22,429 nt of DNA, taken from the NCBI GenBank assembly GCA_021798375.1, contig JAJZHU010000007.1, positions 1 through 22,429 of the forward strand, in the 5' to 3' direction. The translations under genes were made by a program, and so were the position numbers. Shown piece after piece: positions 15,080 through 22,429 of the stretch (its first letter is position 1; each line of letters opens with the position of its first letter). The notes beneath the pieces were generated by a model that was not told the DNA's origin, did no database searches, and was given only the letters and a program-made list of their open reading frames with translations. Source of the stretch: Pseudomonadota bacterium. GTDB taxonomy: Bacteria > Pseudomonadota > Alphaproteobacteria > Acetobacterales > Acetobacteraceae.

Positions 15080-16309
15080 ATGCGCGTACAAGGTGTGAAA
15101 AAGGTCGTTTTGGCCTATTCGGGTGGGCTTGATACCAGCGTGATCTTGCGTTGGTTGCAAACCACCTACAAATGCGAAGTGGTGACTTTCACCGCCGACC
15201 TGGGCCAGGGCGAAGAACTGGAACCGGCTCGCCGCAAAGCCGAGATGTTCGGCGTGAAGGAAATCTTCGTCGATGATCTGCGCGAAACCTTTGTGAAGGA
15301 TTTCGTGTTCCCGATGTTCCGCGCCAACACCGTGTATGAGGGCCAGTATTTGCTGGGCACCTCGATCGCGCGGCCGTTGATCGCGCAGCGCCAGATCGAA
15401 ATCGCCGAAATGGTTGGCGCCGATGCCGTGGCACACGGCGCAACCGGCAAGGGCAACGACCAGGTGCGGTTCGAACTGGCGTATTATGCGCTGAAGCCCG
15501 ATGTGAAGGTGATCGCACCCTGGCGCGAATGGGATCTGACTTCGCGCACGAAATTGTTGGAATTTGCCGAAACCAACCAAATTCCCATCGCCAAGGACAA
15601 ACGTGGCGAAGCGCCTTTTTCGGTCGATGCGAACATGCTGCATTCGTCTTCCGAGGGCAAACTGCTGGAAGACCCTGCGGTGGAAGCCGACGAGATTGTT
15701 TATCAGCGTACTATCCGCCCGGAAGATGCACCTGATAAGGCCACCATCATCTCCATCGATTTCGAACACGGCGATCCGGTGGCGATCGACGGTGTGCTGC
15801 TTTCGCCCGCGGCCCTGCTGACCCGGTTGAACGAGTTAGGCAAGGCCAATGGCATTGGACGGCTCGATCTGGTGGAAAATCGCTTCGTGGGCATGAAATC
15901 GCGCGGCGTTTACGAAACGCCTGGCGGCACCATCTTGCTGGTGGCGCATCGTGGCATCGAGAGCATCACTTTGGATCGCGAAGCCGCGCATCTGAAGGAC
16001 AGCCTGATGCCGCGGTATGCCGAACTAATTTATAACGGCTTCTGGTTTAGCCCCGAACGCCGCATGTTGCAGGCGCTGATCGACCAAAGCCAACACAGCG
16101 TGACCGGCCGCGTGCGATTGAAACTATACAAAGGCAACACGATCCTGATCGGCCGCGAAAGCCCGAACAGCCTTTATTCAATGAAGGTCGTGACGTTTGA
16201 AGACGACCAGGGGGCCTATGACCAAACCGACGCCCAGGGATTCATCAAGCTGAACGCGTTGCGATTGCGTTTGGGGGCCTCGGCGGGTCGCCGTGGTGGC
16301 GCGCTTTAA
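15080..16309 (+). CDS. argG: Argininosuccinate synthase
   Basis: The 409-residue enzyme condenses citrulline and aspartate with ATP to give argininosuccinate in arginine synthesis. The N-terminal ATP-pyrophosphatase loop AYSGGLDTS is at 12-20. The GATGKGNDQVRFE stretch (about 116-128) binds citrulline and aspartate, and APWREWDL follows. Later motifs include KRGEAPFSVDANM. Full length for the family. GGAGG lies seven bases before the ATG, an excellent ribosome site. The gene ends in a strong bidirectional terminator. Confidence 0.96.
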   Translation: MRVQGVKKVVLAYSGGLDTSVILRWLQTTYKCEVVTFTADLGQGEELEPARRKAEMFGVKEIFVDDLRETFVKDFVFPMFRANTVYEGQYLLGTSIARPLIAQRQIEIAEMVGADAVAHGATGKGNDQVRFELAYYALKPDVKVIAPWREWDLTSRTKLLEFAETNQIPIAKDKRGEAPFSVDANMLHSSSEGKLLEDPAVEADEIVYQRTIRPEDAPDKATIISIDFEHGDPVAIDGVLLSPAALLTRLNELGKANGIGRLDLVENRFVGMKSRGVYETPGGTILLVAHRGIESITLDREAAHLKDSLMPRYAELIYNGFWFSPERRMLQALIDQSQHSVTGRVRLKLYKGNTILIGRESPNSLYSMKVVTFEDDQGAYDQTDAQGFIKLNALRLRLGASAGRRGGAL

Positions 16310-16328
16310 CCAAGCTCATCCACTCAAT

Positions 16329-16367
16329 AAAAAAGGCCTGGAGCTTTTGGCTCCAGGCCTTTTTTTT
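16329..16367. terminator. Bidirectional intrinsic terminator between argG and pckA
   Basis: A 10-bp GC-rich stem GGCCTGGAGC/GCTCCAGGCC (16335-16344, 16350-16359) around TTTTG is flanked by A6 on the left and T8 on the right. This gives a T-run on both strands. It serves the convergent argG and pckA genes. Confidence 0.93.
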
Positions 16368-16378
16368 GCATTTAACGT

Positions 16379-17974
16379 TTAGAGCGGTTTGATCGCGGCG
16401 GCCTTCACGTCGTCGCCCACCACATCGGCAAAGGTGTCGAAGTTCTTCACAAACCGGTTCACCAGATCCTTGGCGGCAATGTCGTAACCGTGTTTGTCGG
16501 CCCAGGCTTGGCGCGGATCGAGCACATCATTCGGCACGCCCTCCACGTTGACCGGAATCGCCAGGCCGAAGAAGGGATCATTGTGGAATTCCGCATTGCG
16601 CAGCGAACCATCAAGCGCCGCATTGATCAACGCGCGCGTATGCTTGATCGACATGCGCTTGCCCACGCCATAGGCTCCACCCGACCATCCGGTGTTCACC
16701 AACCAACAGTCAGCGCCATGCTCGGCAATCAGCCTTTCCAGCATCTTGCCATAGACTTCCGGGTTGCGTGGCAGGAACGGGGAGCCGAAACAGGTGCTGA
16801 AAGTGGCCTGCGGCTCTGCGCCCAAACCTTTTTCAGTGCCGGCAACGCGGGCGGTATAACCCGAGAGGAAGTGATACATGGCCTGCGACGGCGTCAGCTT
16901 GCTGATCGGCGGCAACACGCCGAAAGCATCGGCCGTGAGCATCACCACGTTCTTGGGGATGCCGCCACGGCCTGAAAGTTCGACATTCGGAATAAATTCC
17001 ACCGGATAGCAGGCACGGGTGTTTTCTGTGTAACTCTTGTCAGCCAGATCAAGCACGCCATGTTCATTGGCCACCACGTTTTCGAGCACAGTGCCAAATC
17101 GGTGCGACGCCGCATAAATTTCCGGTTCCGCCGCTTTTGAGAGATTGATCACCTTGGCATAGCAGCCGCCTTCAAAGTTGAACACGCCATTCGGACCCCA
17201 GCCGTGCTCGTCATCGCCGATCAGGCGGCGTTTGGGATCAGACGACAAAGTGGTCTTGCCGGTGCCGGACAAGCCGAAGAATATCGCCACATCTTCGTCT
17301 CTGCCGATATTGGCCGAACAATGCATCGGCAGCACGCCTTCAGCAGGAAGCTTCCAGTTCATCACCGTGAAAATCGACTTTTTGATTTCGCCGGCATAGA
17401 TGGTGCCAGCAATCACGATGAGTTTCTGCGCAAAGGACAGCGCGATGGCGGTGCTGCTGCGTACGCCATCGGTCGCTGGGTCCGCTTGGAAATCAGGGGC
17501 ATGCAACAGCACATAATCGGGCTCAAACGCGGCCAGTTCTTCCGCCTTGGGACGAATAAACATGTTGCGGGCAAACAAAGCGTGCCACGCACCGGTCGTG
17601 ACAACGCGGACACGGATGCGATGCTCGGGGTCAGCGCCGGCATATAGATCTTCAATATAAACATCTTGGCCTTGCAGATAAGCCTGCACGCGCACCTTGA
17701 GCGTATTGAAATTGCTGGGGGAAAGCTTTTGATTAACCTTGCCCCACCACACATCGGCGGTGGTTTCGGGTTCATCGACCACCCATTTGTCGGCAACCGA
17801 ACGGCCCGTGTGCACGCCAGTGCGCACGATCACGGCACCTTCGGCCGAGAGACGGCTTTCGCCCTTGACCAGCGACGCTTGCACCAATTGCGGCGCGGTA
17901 AGATTGGCGTGGATAGAGCGAGCGATGGAAAGCCCTGTGCCTTTTAGCACTTCGAGCGATGCCAACTGGGTCAT
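16379..17974 (-). CDS. pckA: Phosphoenolpyruvate carboxykinase (ATP)
   Basis: The 531-residue enzyme converts oxaloacetate and ATP to PEP, CO2 and ADP in gluconeogenesis. Seen: RTGVHTGRSVADK (51-63) for substrate binding, the kinase P-loop GLSGTGKTTLS (234-244), the metal and nucleotide motif DDEHGW (254-259), and NFEGGCYAK after it. The frame is open to an ATG at 18010, but ATG 17974 has AGGAG eight bases upstream and gives the usual N-terminus (MTQLASLEVLKGTGL). In many alphaproteobacteria pckA is beside chvI-chvG, as here with one gene between. A possible promoter is at 18034-18061. Confidence 0.96.
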   Translation of the reverse strand: MTQLASLEVLKGTGLSIARSIHANLTAPQLVQASLVKGESRLSAEGAVIVRTGVHTGRSVADKWVVDEPETTADVWWGKVNQKLSPSNFNTLKVRVQAYLQGQDVYIEDLYAGADPEHRIRVRVVTTGAWHALFARNMFIRPKAEELAAFEPDYVLLHAPDFQADPATDGVRSSTAIALSFAQKLIVIAGTIYAGEIKKSIFTVMNWKLPAEGVLPMHCSANIGRDEDVAIFFGLSGTGKTTLSSDPKRRLIGDDEHGWGPNGVFNFEGGCYAKVINLSKAAEPEIYAASHRFGTVLENVVANEHGVLDLADKSYTENTRACYPVEFIPNVELSGRGGIPKNVVMLTADAFGVLPPISKLTPSQAMYHFLSGYTARVAGTEKGLGAEPQATFSTCFGSPFLPRNPEVYGKMLERLIAEHGADCWLVNTGWSGGAYGVGKRMSIKHTRALINAALDGSLRNAEFHNDPFFGLAIPVNVEGVPNDVLDPRQAWADKHGYDIAAKDLVNRFVKNFDTFADVVGDDVKAAAIKPL

Positions 17975-18033
17975 ACGTATGTCTCCTGACAAACAGGTCG
18001 AAAATTTCAATGCCGAATGGTCGGTCGCCGAAC

Positions 18034-18061
18034 CTTATAACGGTCTTTCGCCAGCGGTCTA
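18034..18061 (-). promoter_or_regulatory. Candidate promoter of pckA
   Basis: On the minus strand, TAGACC (18061-18056, 4 of 6) and TATAAG (18039-18034, 5 of 6) are 16 bases apart, about 60 bases before the start codon. Prediction by eye. Confidence 0.35.
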
Positions 18062-18108
18062 GACTATGTTCGGCTATCCGAGAACTGCGTGCCACGCGGG
18101 ATTGCTTT

Positions 18109-18795
18109 TCATTTTATCCAGGCCTTTAAGTGGTCCGATAGAGATTCCCCCTCGGAAACGGGGGCGGAAAAGGATATTCGGGTAGAATGATTGTCTAAAA
18201 TCAGGTCCATTCCATCCAAATCCAGGCCCGAAAGATGCGGGCCACCCCCCAATCCTGCGCGGGCGACAACTTGATCAAGCCAGGCAGGCGAGGATTCGAG
18301 ATAGAATTTGGCTTCTTCCGCCACGCGATCGGCGACGCCGGGATCGGGCAACAAATCGGCGGCACCCAACCGGGTGGCACGAGCAAAACCACCCACGAAC
18401 AAGGCCGCCGCGGGCGTGATGCGCCAAAGATGGAAATCAGTGAAATCAGCGTATAACGCCGCATATGGATGCACGGCGAGGTAACGCTCGCGCCATCCGG
18501 GCTCTTCGATCGGCTCGGCAACCCCGGTGATGCTAACGCGGGGGGCGGTTTGCGGATTGGCGTCAACGGGCTTGCCCACCACGAACAAGGCGCAGCGTGG
18601 CTCGGCGCGCAAATGGCGCGTATGTTCGGAGAGATCGGACAGCAACAGCAATATATCTCCCCGTGCCGTGGTGGCGGGAGTGACCAACGCGGCAAAAGGC
18701 TGGCCAAGCGCGGCGGTGGAAAGTGTGGCAGCGCGGCATTCGCGCAACAGGCGACGCGCTGCCCAAGAATCTTGTCTTACTGCGTCTTGTTTCAC
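18109..18795 (-). CDS. HugZ-like pyridoxamine 5'-phosphate oxidase-fold protein
   Basis: The 228-residue protein has the split-barrel flavin/heme-binding fold of the HugZ/CREG group. Seen: RECRAATLST (18-27), FAALVTPA, ILLLLSDLSEHTRHLRAEPRCALFV (48-72), RVSITGVAEP, then FHLWRITPAAALFVGGFARA (121-140). HugZ members are heme-degrading enzymes; others bind flavin or have no known activity. The C-terminus (GLDLDGMDLILDN...RISFSAPV) matches the second half of the DUF2470 domain. The usual MNxDH heme-region motif of that domain is absent, so heme oxygenase activity is doubtful. The start is a GTG at 18795 with AGAG upstream. It probably has its own promoter, back to back with chvI across 70 bases. 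Confidence 0.75.
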   Translation of the reverse strand: MKQDAVRQDSWAARRLLRECRAATLSTAALGQPFAALVTPATTARGDILLLLSDLSEHTRHLRAEPRCALFVVGKPVDANPQTAPRVSITGVAEPIEEPGWRERYLAVHPYAALYADFTDFHLWRITPAAALFVGGFARATRLGAADLLPDPGVADRVAEEAKFYLESSPAWLDQVVARAGLGGGPHLSGLDLDGMDLILDNHSTRISFSAPVSEGESLSDHLKAWIK

Positions 18796-18865
18796 AACTT
18801 ACTCTTTCGTCTTTATTGCTTCTGACATATTCCCTCACCCAATCCCTGGTTCGAGAGTACCATCC

Positions 18866-19567
18866 ATGAAACAGACCATCGCCCTAGTTGATGACGATCG
18901 CAATATCCTGACCAGCGTTTCGATGACGTTGGAGCAAGAAGGTTACAGCGTGCGCACTTACACCGACGGCGAAAGCGCGCTGCAGGGGATCATAGCCAAG
19001 CCGGTGGATCTGGCGGTGCTGGACATCAAGATGCCACGCATGGACGGAATGGAACTGCTGCAAAAACTGCGACAGCGATCTGCTTTGCCTGTCATTTTTC
19101 TGACCAGCAAGGATGAGGAAGTTGACGAACTGATGGGGCTCCGCCTGGGAGCGGACGATTATATCACCAAACCTTTCAGCCAGCGATTGTTGCTCGAACG
19201 CATCCGCACGCTGTTGCGCCGCAACGAGACCAGCCGCGCCGAGGGCTCGGGCCAGCCTGCCGGTGGGTTGTTGGTGCGTGGCGATCTGGTGCTGGACGAG
19301 ACCAAGCACCAATGCCTGTGGAAAGGGCAAGATATTCAGCTCACCGTCACTGAATTTCTATTGGTGAAGACCTTGGTGCTGCGCCCCGGCATGGTGAAAT
19401 CGCGCGATCAGTTGATCGATGCGGCGTATGGCGACAGCATTTACGTGGATGATCGCACCATCGACAGCCACGTAAAGCGAGTCCGAAAGAAATTCCGCCA
19501 AGTGGATGACACGTTCGACGCCATAGAAACGCTTTACGGCATCGGTTATCGGTACAAAGAACCGTGA
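18866..19567 (+). CDS. chvI: Two-component response regulator ChvI (OmpR type)
   Basis: The 233-residue protein has a receiver domain with the acidic pair DDD (9-11), phospho-acceptor Asp in AVLDIKMPRMDG (near 52), conserved Thr in IFLTS and Lys in ITKPF. A C-terminal winged helix follows, ending DDRTIDSHVKRVRKKFR and GIGYRY. IALVDDDRNILTSVS is the usual ChvI opening. The pair controls envelope, acid and symbiosis/virulence responses in alphaproteobacteria. The frame is open upstream into the intergenic region, but ATG 18866 starts at the family N-terminus. The stop overlaps the GTG start of chvG by four bases, so the pair is translationally coupled. Confidence 0.92.
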   Translation: MKQTIALVDDDRNILTSVSMTLEQEGYSVRTYTDGESALQGIIAKPVDLAVLDIKMPRMDGMELLQKLRQRSALPVIFLTSKDEEVDELMGLRLGADDYITKPFSQRLLLERIRTLLRRNETSRAEGSGQPAGGLLVRGDLVLDETKHQCLWKGQDIQLTVTEFLLVKTLVLRPGMVKSRDQLIDAAYGDSIYVDDRTIDSHVKRVRKKFRQVDDTFDAIETLYGIGYRYKEP

Positions 19568-21225
19568 GCCCTGCCCCTACGCCAGCAGCAAAAAATTCTG
19601 GTCCTAAGCGTCAAGGACTGATCCCACCTTTGATGCGACGGATCTTGCTGGTGAATATCGTCTCGCCGGCACTGTTGTTCGCCACTCTGTTTTACTTGAA
19701 CCAATATCAAACCGGGCTGCTGGCGGCCGGCGTGGCGGCATTGCGCGAGCAAGCGCGAGCCTATGCCGGTGCGTTGGACGAGCGGGCGGTGAAAGAGGTG
19801 CAGACCGACAATCCGACCATCGTACCCGAACTGGCGCGGCCGATGTTGCGGCGACTGACGCAGCCCTCGCCTTATGTCGAAGCCAAACTTTACGGCGCCG
19901 ATGGAACCCTTATCGCCGACAGCGCGGTGCGTGAGGGCGGTGGCGGCATAGTGACCAGCGAGACCTTGCCCGCCGTGGCCGAACCGGGGCTGACACCCAA
20001 GATCGTCGATGCGGTTTATGACATAATGCTGCGGCTGCTTGGCAGTTCAAGCCAGGTTGCCGCAGGGGCTGGCCCGGAATGGCAGCCGGATGTGGGACAG
20101 GAAATTTCCGCCTATAGCGCTGATCCCAGTGCCGACACCGATCCTTATATACGGCGCGGCCCGAATCACCAGTTGCTGGTTTCGGTGACGGTGCCGTTGA
20201 TCCACAATAATCATCTGCTGGGGGTGATTTTGGTCACCCGCGAGGAGACTGAGGTGGATAACAGCGTGAGGCAGGTGCGCATATCGCTGCTGGGGCTGTT
20301 TATTCTGGCCTTGCTGATCACGGTGATGCTCTCGGCGTATCTATCACGCACGATTGCACGTCCGATCCTGCGTTTGGCCAATGCCGCCTTGGCAATGCGC
20401 GAGGGCAAAGGGCGGCGAATCAACGATCTGGGCAAGGATCTGTTGGAGCGGAACGATGAGATGGGACAGTTGGCCAATGCCCTGCATTCATCGAGCGTGG
20501 CGTTGTGGGACAGGATGGATGCAATCGACCGATTCGCGGCGGATGTGGCCCACGAAATCAAAAATCCGCTATCTTCGATCAGAAGCGCGATCGAGACTTT
20601 ACGACGTATCGAGGATCCCGCGCAGCAGAAGAAATTGCTCGCCATCATCACCGACGACGTGCGACGGCTGGATCGTCTGATCACAGATATATCCGATGCC
20701 AGCCGGGTGGATGCCGAGCTTTCGCGCGTGCGGCTGGAGCCTGTGGATTGCGCCGTGATGATGCAAACCCTGGGCGAAATCTATGAGGCCACGCGCGACG
20801 AAGACGAGGATCCATTCATCGTGGTGCAGGCCCCCGCCAGCGGGCTGACGGTGATGGCCGAAGAACGGCGCCTGGTTCAGGTGATCCGCAATCTGATCGG
20901 CAATGCCAAAAGCTTTTCGCCGCCCCAGGGCACCATTACCCTGGGCGCGCGCGAAACCGGCAATGTGATCGAACTTTCGGTGGAAGACGAAGGACCGGGC
21001 ATCCCCGAATCCAACCTGGAACATATTTTCGACCGTTTTTATTCCGAACGCCCGGTGGGTGAACAATTCGGCACCCATTCAGGGCTGGGGCTTTCTATCA
21101 GCCGTCAGATTGTGGAAGCGCTGCAAGGGCGGATTAGCGCCGAGAATCGGCGTGATGCAGACGGGAATGTGCTGGGGGCGCGGTTTGTGGTGCGGTTGCC
21201 GAAGACGGGGGTGGTGACGGGGTAA
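19564..21225 (+). CDS. chvG: Sensor histidine kinase ChvG
   Basis: The 553-residue membrane sensor has TM1 at about 26-45 and a roughly 190-residue periplasmic domain. TM2 is at about 240-260, followed by HAMP, the H-box DVAHEIKNPLSS with His330, and an HATPase domain with IRNLIGNAKSF, DEGPGIP and GLGLS motifs. The periplasmic domain has the YVEAKLYGADGTLIADS stretch of the ChvG stimulus-sensing family. It phosphorylates ChvI. In rhizobia its activity is held down by the periplasmic ExoR protein; no exoR is in the window. Downstream hprK and PTS genes, often found after chvG in related genomes, are missing here. A convergent kinase gene follows after 30 bases. Confidence 0.93.
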   Translation: MSPAPTPAAKNSGPKRQGLIPPLMRRILLVNIVSPALLFATLFYLNQYQTGLLAAGVAALREQARAYAGALDERAVKEVQTDNPTIVPELARPMLRRLTQPSPYVEAKLYGADGTLIADSAVREGGGGIVTSETLPAVAEPGLTPKIVDAVYDIMLRLLGSSSQVAAGAGPEWQPDVGQEISAYSADPSADTDPYIRRGPNHQLLVSVTVPLIHNNHLLGVILVTREETEVDNSVRQVRISLLGLFILALLITVMLSAYLSRTIARPILRLANAALAMREGKGRRINDLGKDLLERNDEMGQLANALHSSSVALWDRMDAIDRFAADVAHEIKNPLSSIRSAIETLRRIEDPAQQKKLLAIITDDVRRLDRLITDISDASRVDAELSRVRLEPVDCAVMMQTLGEIYEATRDEDEDPFIVVQAPASGLTVMAEERRLVQVIRNLIGNAKSFSPPQGTITLGARETGNVIELSVEDEGPGIPESNLEHIFDRFYSERPVGEQFGTHSGLGLSISRQIVEALQGRISAENRRDADGNVLGARFVVRLPKTGVVTG

Positions 21226-21255
21226 CCGGGGCGTGACGCGCGCTTCCTGGCGATT

Positions 21256-22429
21256 TTATCTGAAAACGACCCTCACCTCCAGCCCCCCGCCTTCCCTGTT
21301 CCATGCCTCGACCACGCCTCCCAATGCCTGCGCATGTTGGCGGACCAGCCAAAGGCCGATGCCGTAATGGGGACTGGCGTCGTCGGGACGGGAGGAAAAA
21401 TAGCGGTCGAAGATATGGGGAAGCAGGTCTGGTTTGACACCGGAGCCCTGGTCGGCCACCGACAGAACGCAGCCGTTGGCTTCACGGTATAGTGCGATAG
21501 TGACCTGGCCGGGTGGGGGGGTGAAGCTGAGGGCGTTTTCGACCAGATTTTCCAGGATCACTTCAAACATTTCGGCGTCGCCCATTACGGCGATGGCGGG
21601 GGCGATGTGGGATTGAACACGCGCGCCCGCCTCACCCAGCATTTGGCGGTAACTCTGGGCGAAATTCTGCACCAGCCGCGAAAGATCGAGGCGGTGGGGA
21701 TGATGGGACAGCGCCTCGGCGGTGGCGGTATCCAGGCGGCGGGCGCTTTGTACCAGGCCATCGAGCCGATCAAGCGCGGGATTGAGGGCCGATTGGGTTT
21801 CGGGCGGCAGAGCCGCGGTGAGTTGGCGGATGGTGGCGAGCTTACCTTTGAGCGCATGAGCGTTTTGCTCGGCCGCTTCGCGCAGGCTAAGCGATGCCTG
21901 GTTGAGGCGGGTCACCATCTGGTCGAATTCGCGGGCGAGCGGGACAAATTCGGGGAGGTCGGTAGCTGAGACGAAGCTGGGGGCGAAGCTGGGAGCACCG
22001 ACATCGGCATTTTGCGCCACGGCACGGAAATTTTTCAAACCGCCGCGCACGCGCGTAAAAATGCCAAGACCGATCAGGGCCATCGCAGCGTAGAGCGCCA
22101 GCGCCCATTGGGTGGCCGGGCGCGCCCAAAATGCGCGTTCGTCGGCCAGCGCGACATCGCCCGCGGCATCAGACGACACCACCACGGCAAAACAACCGTT
22201 TGGCGCGATGACCGGGGAGACAGAGGTCAGCAACTCGGCTTTGGCACCCGGAAGATCGACGCGGGCGGCAAGTGGAACGTTGCCGGCACAGGCTTGGGTG
22301 AGGCGTCCCAACACGCCGGTATCGACCAGAAATTGATGTTCTGCCGCAATCGCATCGGGCGCGACGGCAGGGATACCCGCAACATAGAAGAACCCGGCCA
22401 CGCCAATGGCTTGGTTGGGCTTATACAGT
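21256..22429 (-). CDS. Sensor histidine kinase, 5' end cut by the right edge
   Basis: The frame stays open from the stop at 21256 to the window end. The GTG at 22401 is not a needed start, since codons upstream (LYKPNQAIG) continue the sensor domain. Visible in order: part of an extracytoplasmic domain, one membrane segment (WALALYAAMALIGLGIF), a HAMP-like linker, and a dimerisation region with a probable phospho-His in NAHALKGKLATI. An HATPase domain with ENLVENALSF, DQGSGV and GIGLWLVRQ follows. The H-box is of the HALK type and lacks the usual proline after the lysine. Its partner regulator must lie to the right, outside the window. It converges on chvG with 30 bases between and no visible terminator. 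Confidence 0.88.
   Translation of the reverse strand, partial: LYKPNQAIGVAGFFYVAGIPAVAPDAIAAEHQFLVDTGVLGRLTQACAGNVPLAARVDLPGAKAELLTSVSPVIAPNGCFAVVVSSDAAGDVALADERAFWARPATQWALALYAAMALIGLGIFTRVRGGLKNFRAVAQNADVGAPSFAPSFVSATDLPEFVPLAREFDQMVTRLNQASLSLREAAEQNAHALKGKLATIRQLTAALPPETQSALNPALDRLDGLVQSARRLDTATAEALSHHPHRLDLSRLVQNFAQSYRQMLGEAGARVQSHIAPAIAVMGDAEMFEVILENLVENALSFTPPPGQVTIALYREANGCVLSVADQGSGVKPDLLPHIFDRYFSSRPDDASPHYGIGLWLVRQHAQALGGVVEAWNREGGGLEVRVVFR

Overview
The window looks like a chromosomal segment of an alphaproteobacterium. The evidence is a ChvI/ChvG two-component pair beside an ATP-dependent PEP carboxykinase, an ffs-dnaX-ybaB-recR block with a short SRP RNA, a MetZ-type sulfhydrylase, and a CCC-anticodon tRNA-Gly. 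I cannot name the genus from sequence alone. I see no transposase, integrase, CRISPR array, phage gene or other mobile element.

Left part (1-10007) is a catabolic block for para-alkylphenols or related 4-hydroxyphenyl/guaiacyl compounds. Reading leftward, a cytochrome c subunit and a flavoprotein subunit form a 4-cresol dehydrogenase-type flavocytochrome (pchC, pchF; 7961-8668 and 6385-7935). After an 842-bp gene-free region comes an envelope operon: a DUF1302 outer-membrane barrel, a DUF1329 secreted protein, a YCF48-like beta-propeller and an RND/MMPL transporter that runs off the left edge. An AraC/FeaR-type activator (9030-10007) is divergent from the flavocytochrome genes. Upstream of the envelope operon are three direct repeats spaced exactly 21 bp apart, a spacing typical of AraC-family binding sites. 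The working picture is a regulon: the activator senses the phenol or its product, the flavocytochrome oxidises it in the periplasm, and the envelope operon moves or handles the hydrophobic substrate.

Middle part (10076-16367) is housekeeping: tRNA-Gly, metZ with its own terminator, the SRP RNA gene, then dnaX, ybaB/ebfC, recR, sufE and argG on the plus strand. It ends in a strong bidirectional terminator shared with the convergent pckA.

Right part (16379-22429) holds pckA and a HugZ-like protein on the minus strand. These are followed by the overlapping chvI-chvG pair on the plus strand and a convergent second sensor histidine kinase that is cut by the right edge.

The most notable points are the 21-bp-phased repeat array, the unusually long two-part cytochrome subunit, and the linkage of the flavocytochrome to a DUF1302/DUF1329/YCF48/RND envelope module. 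Everything else resembles well-known gene families.
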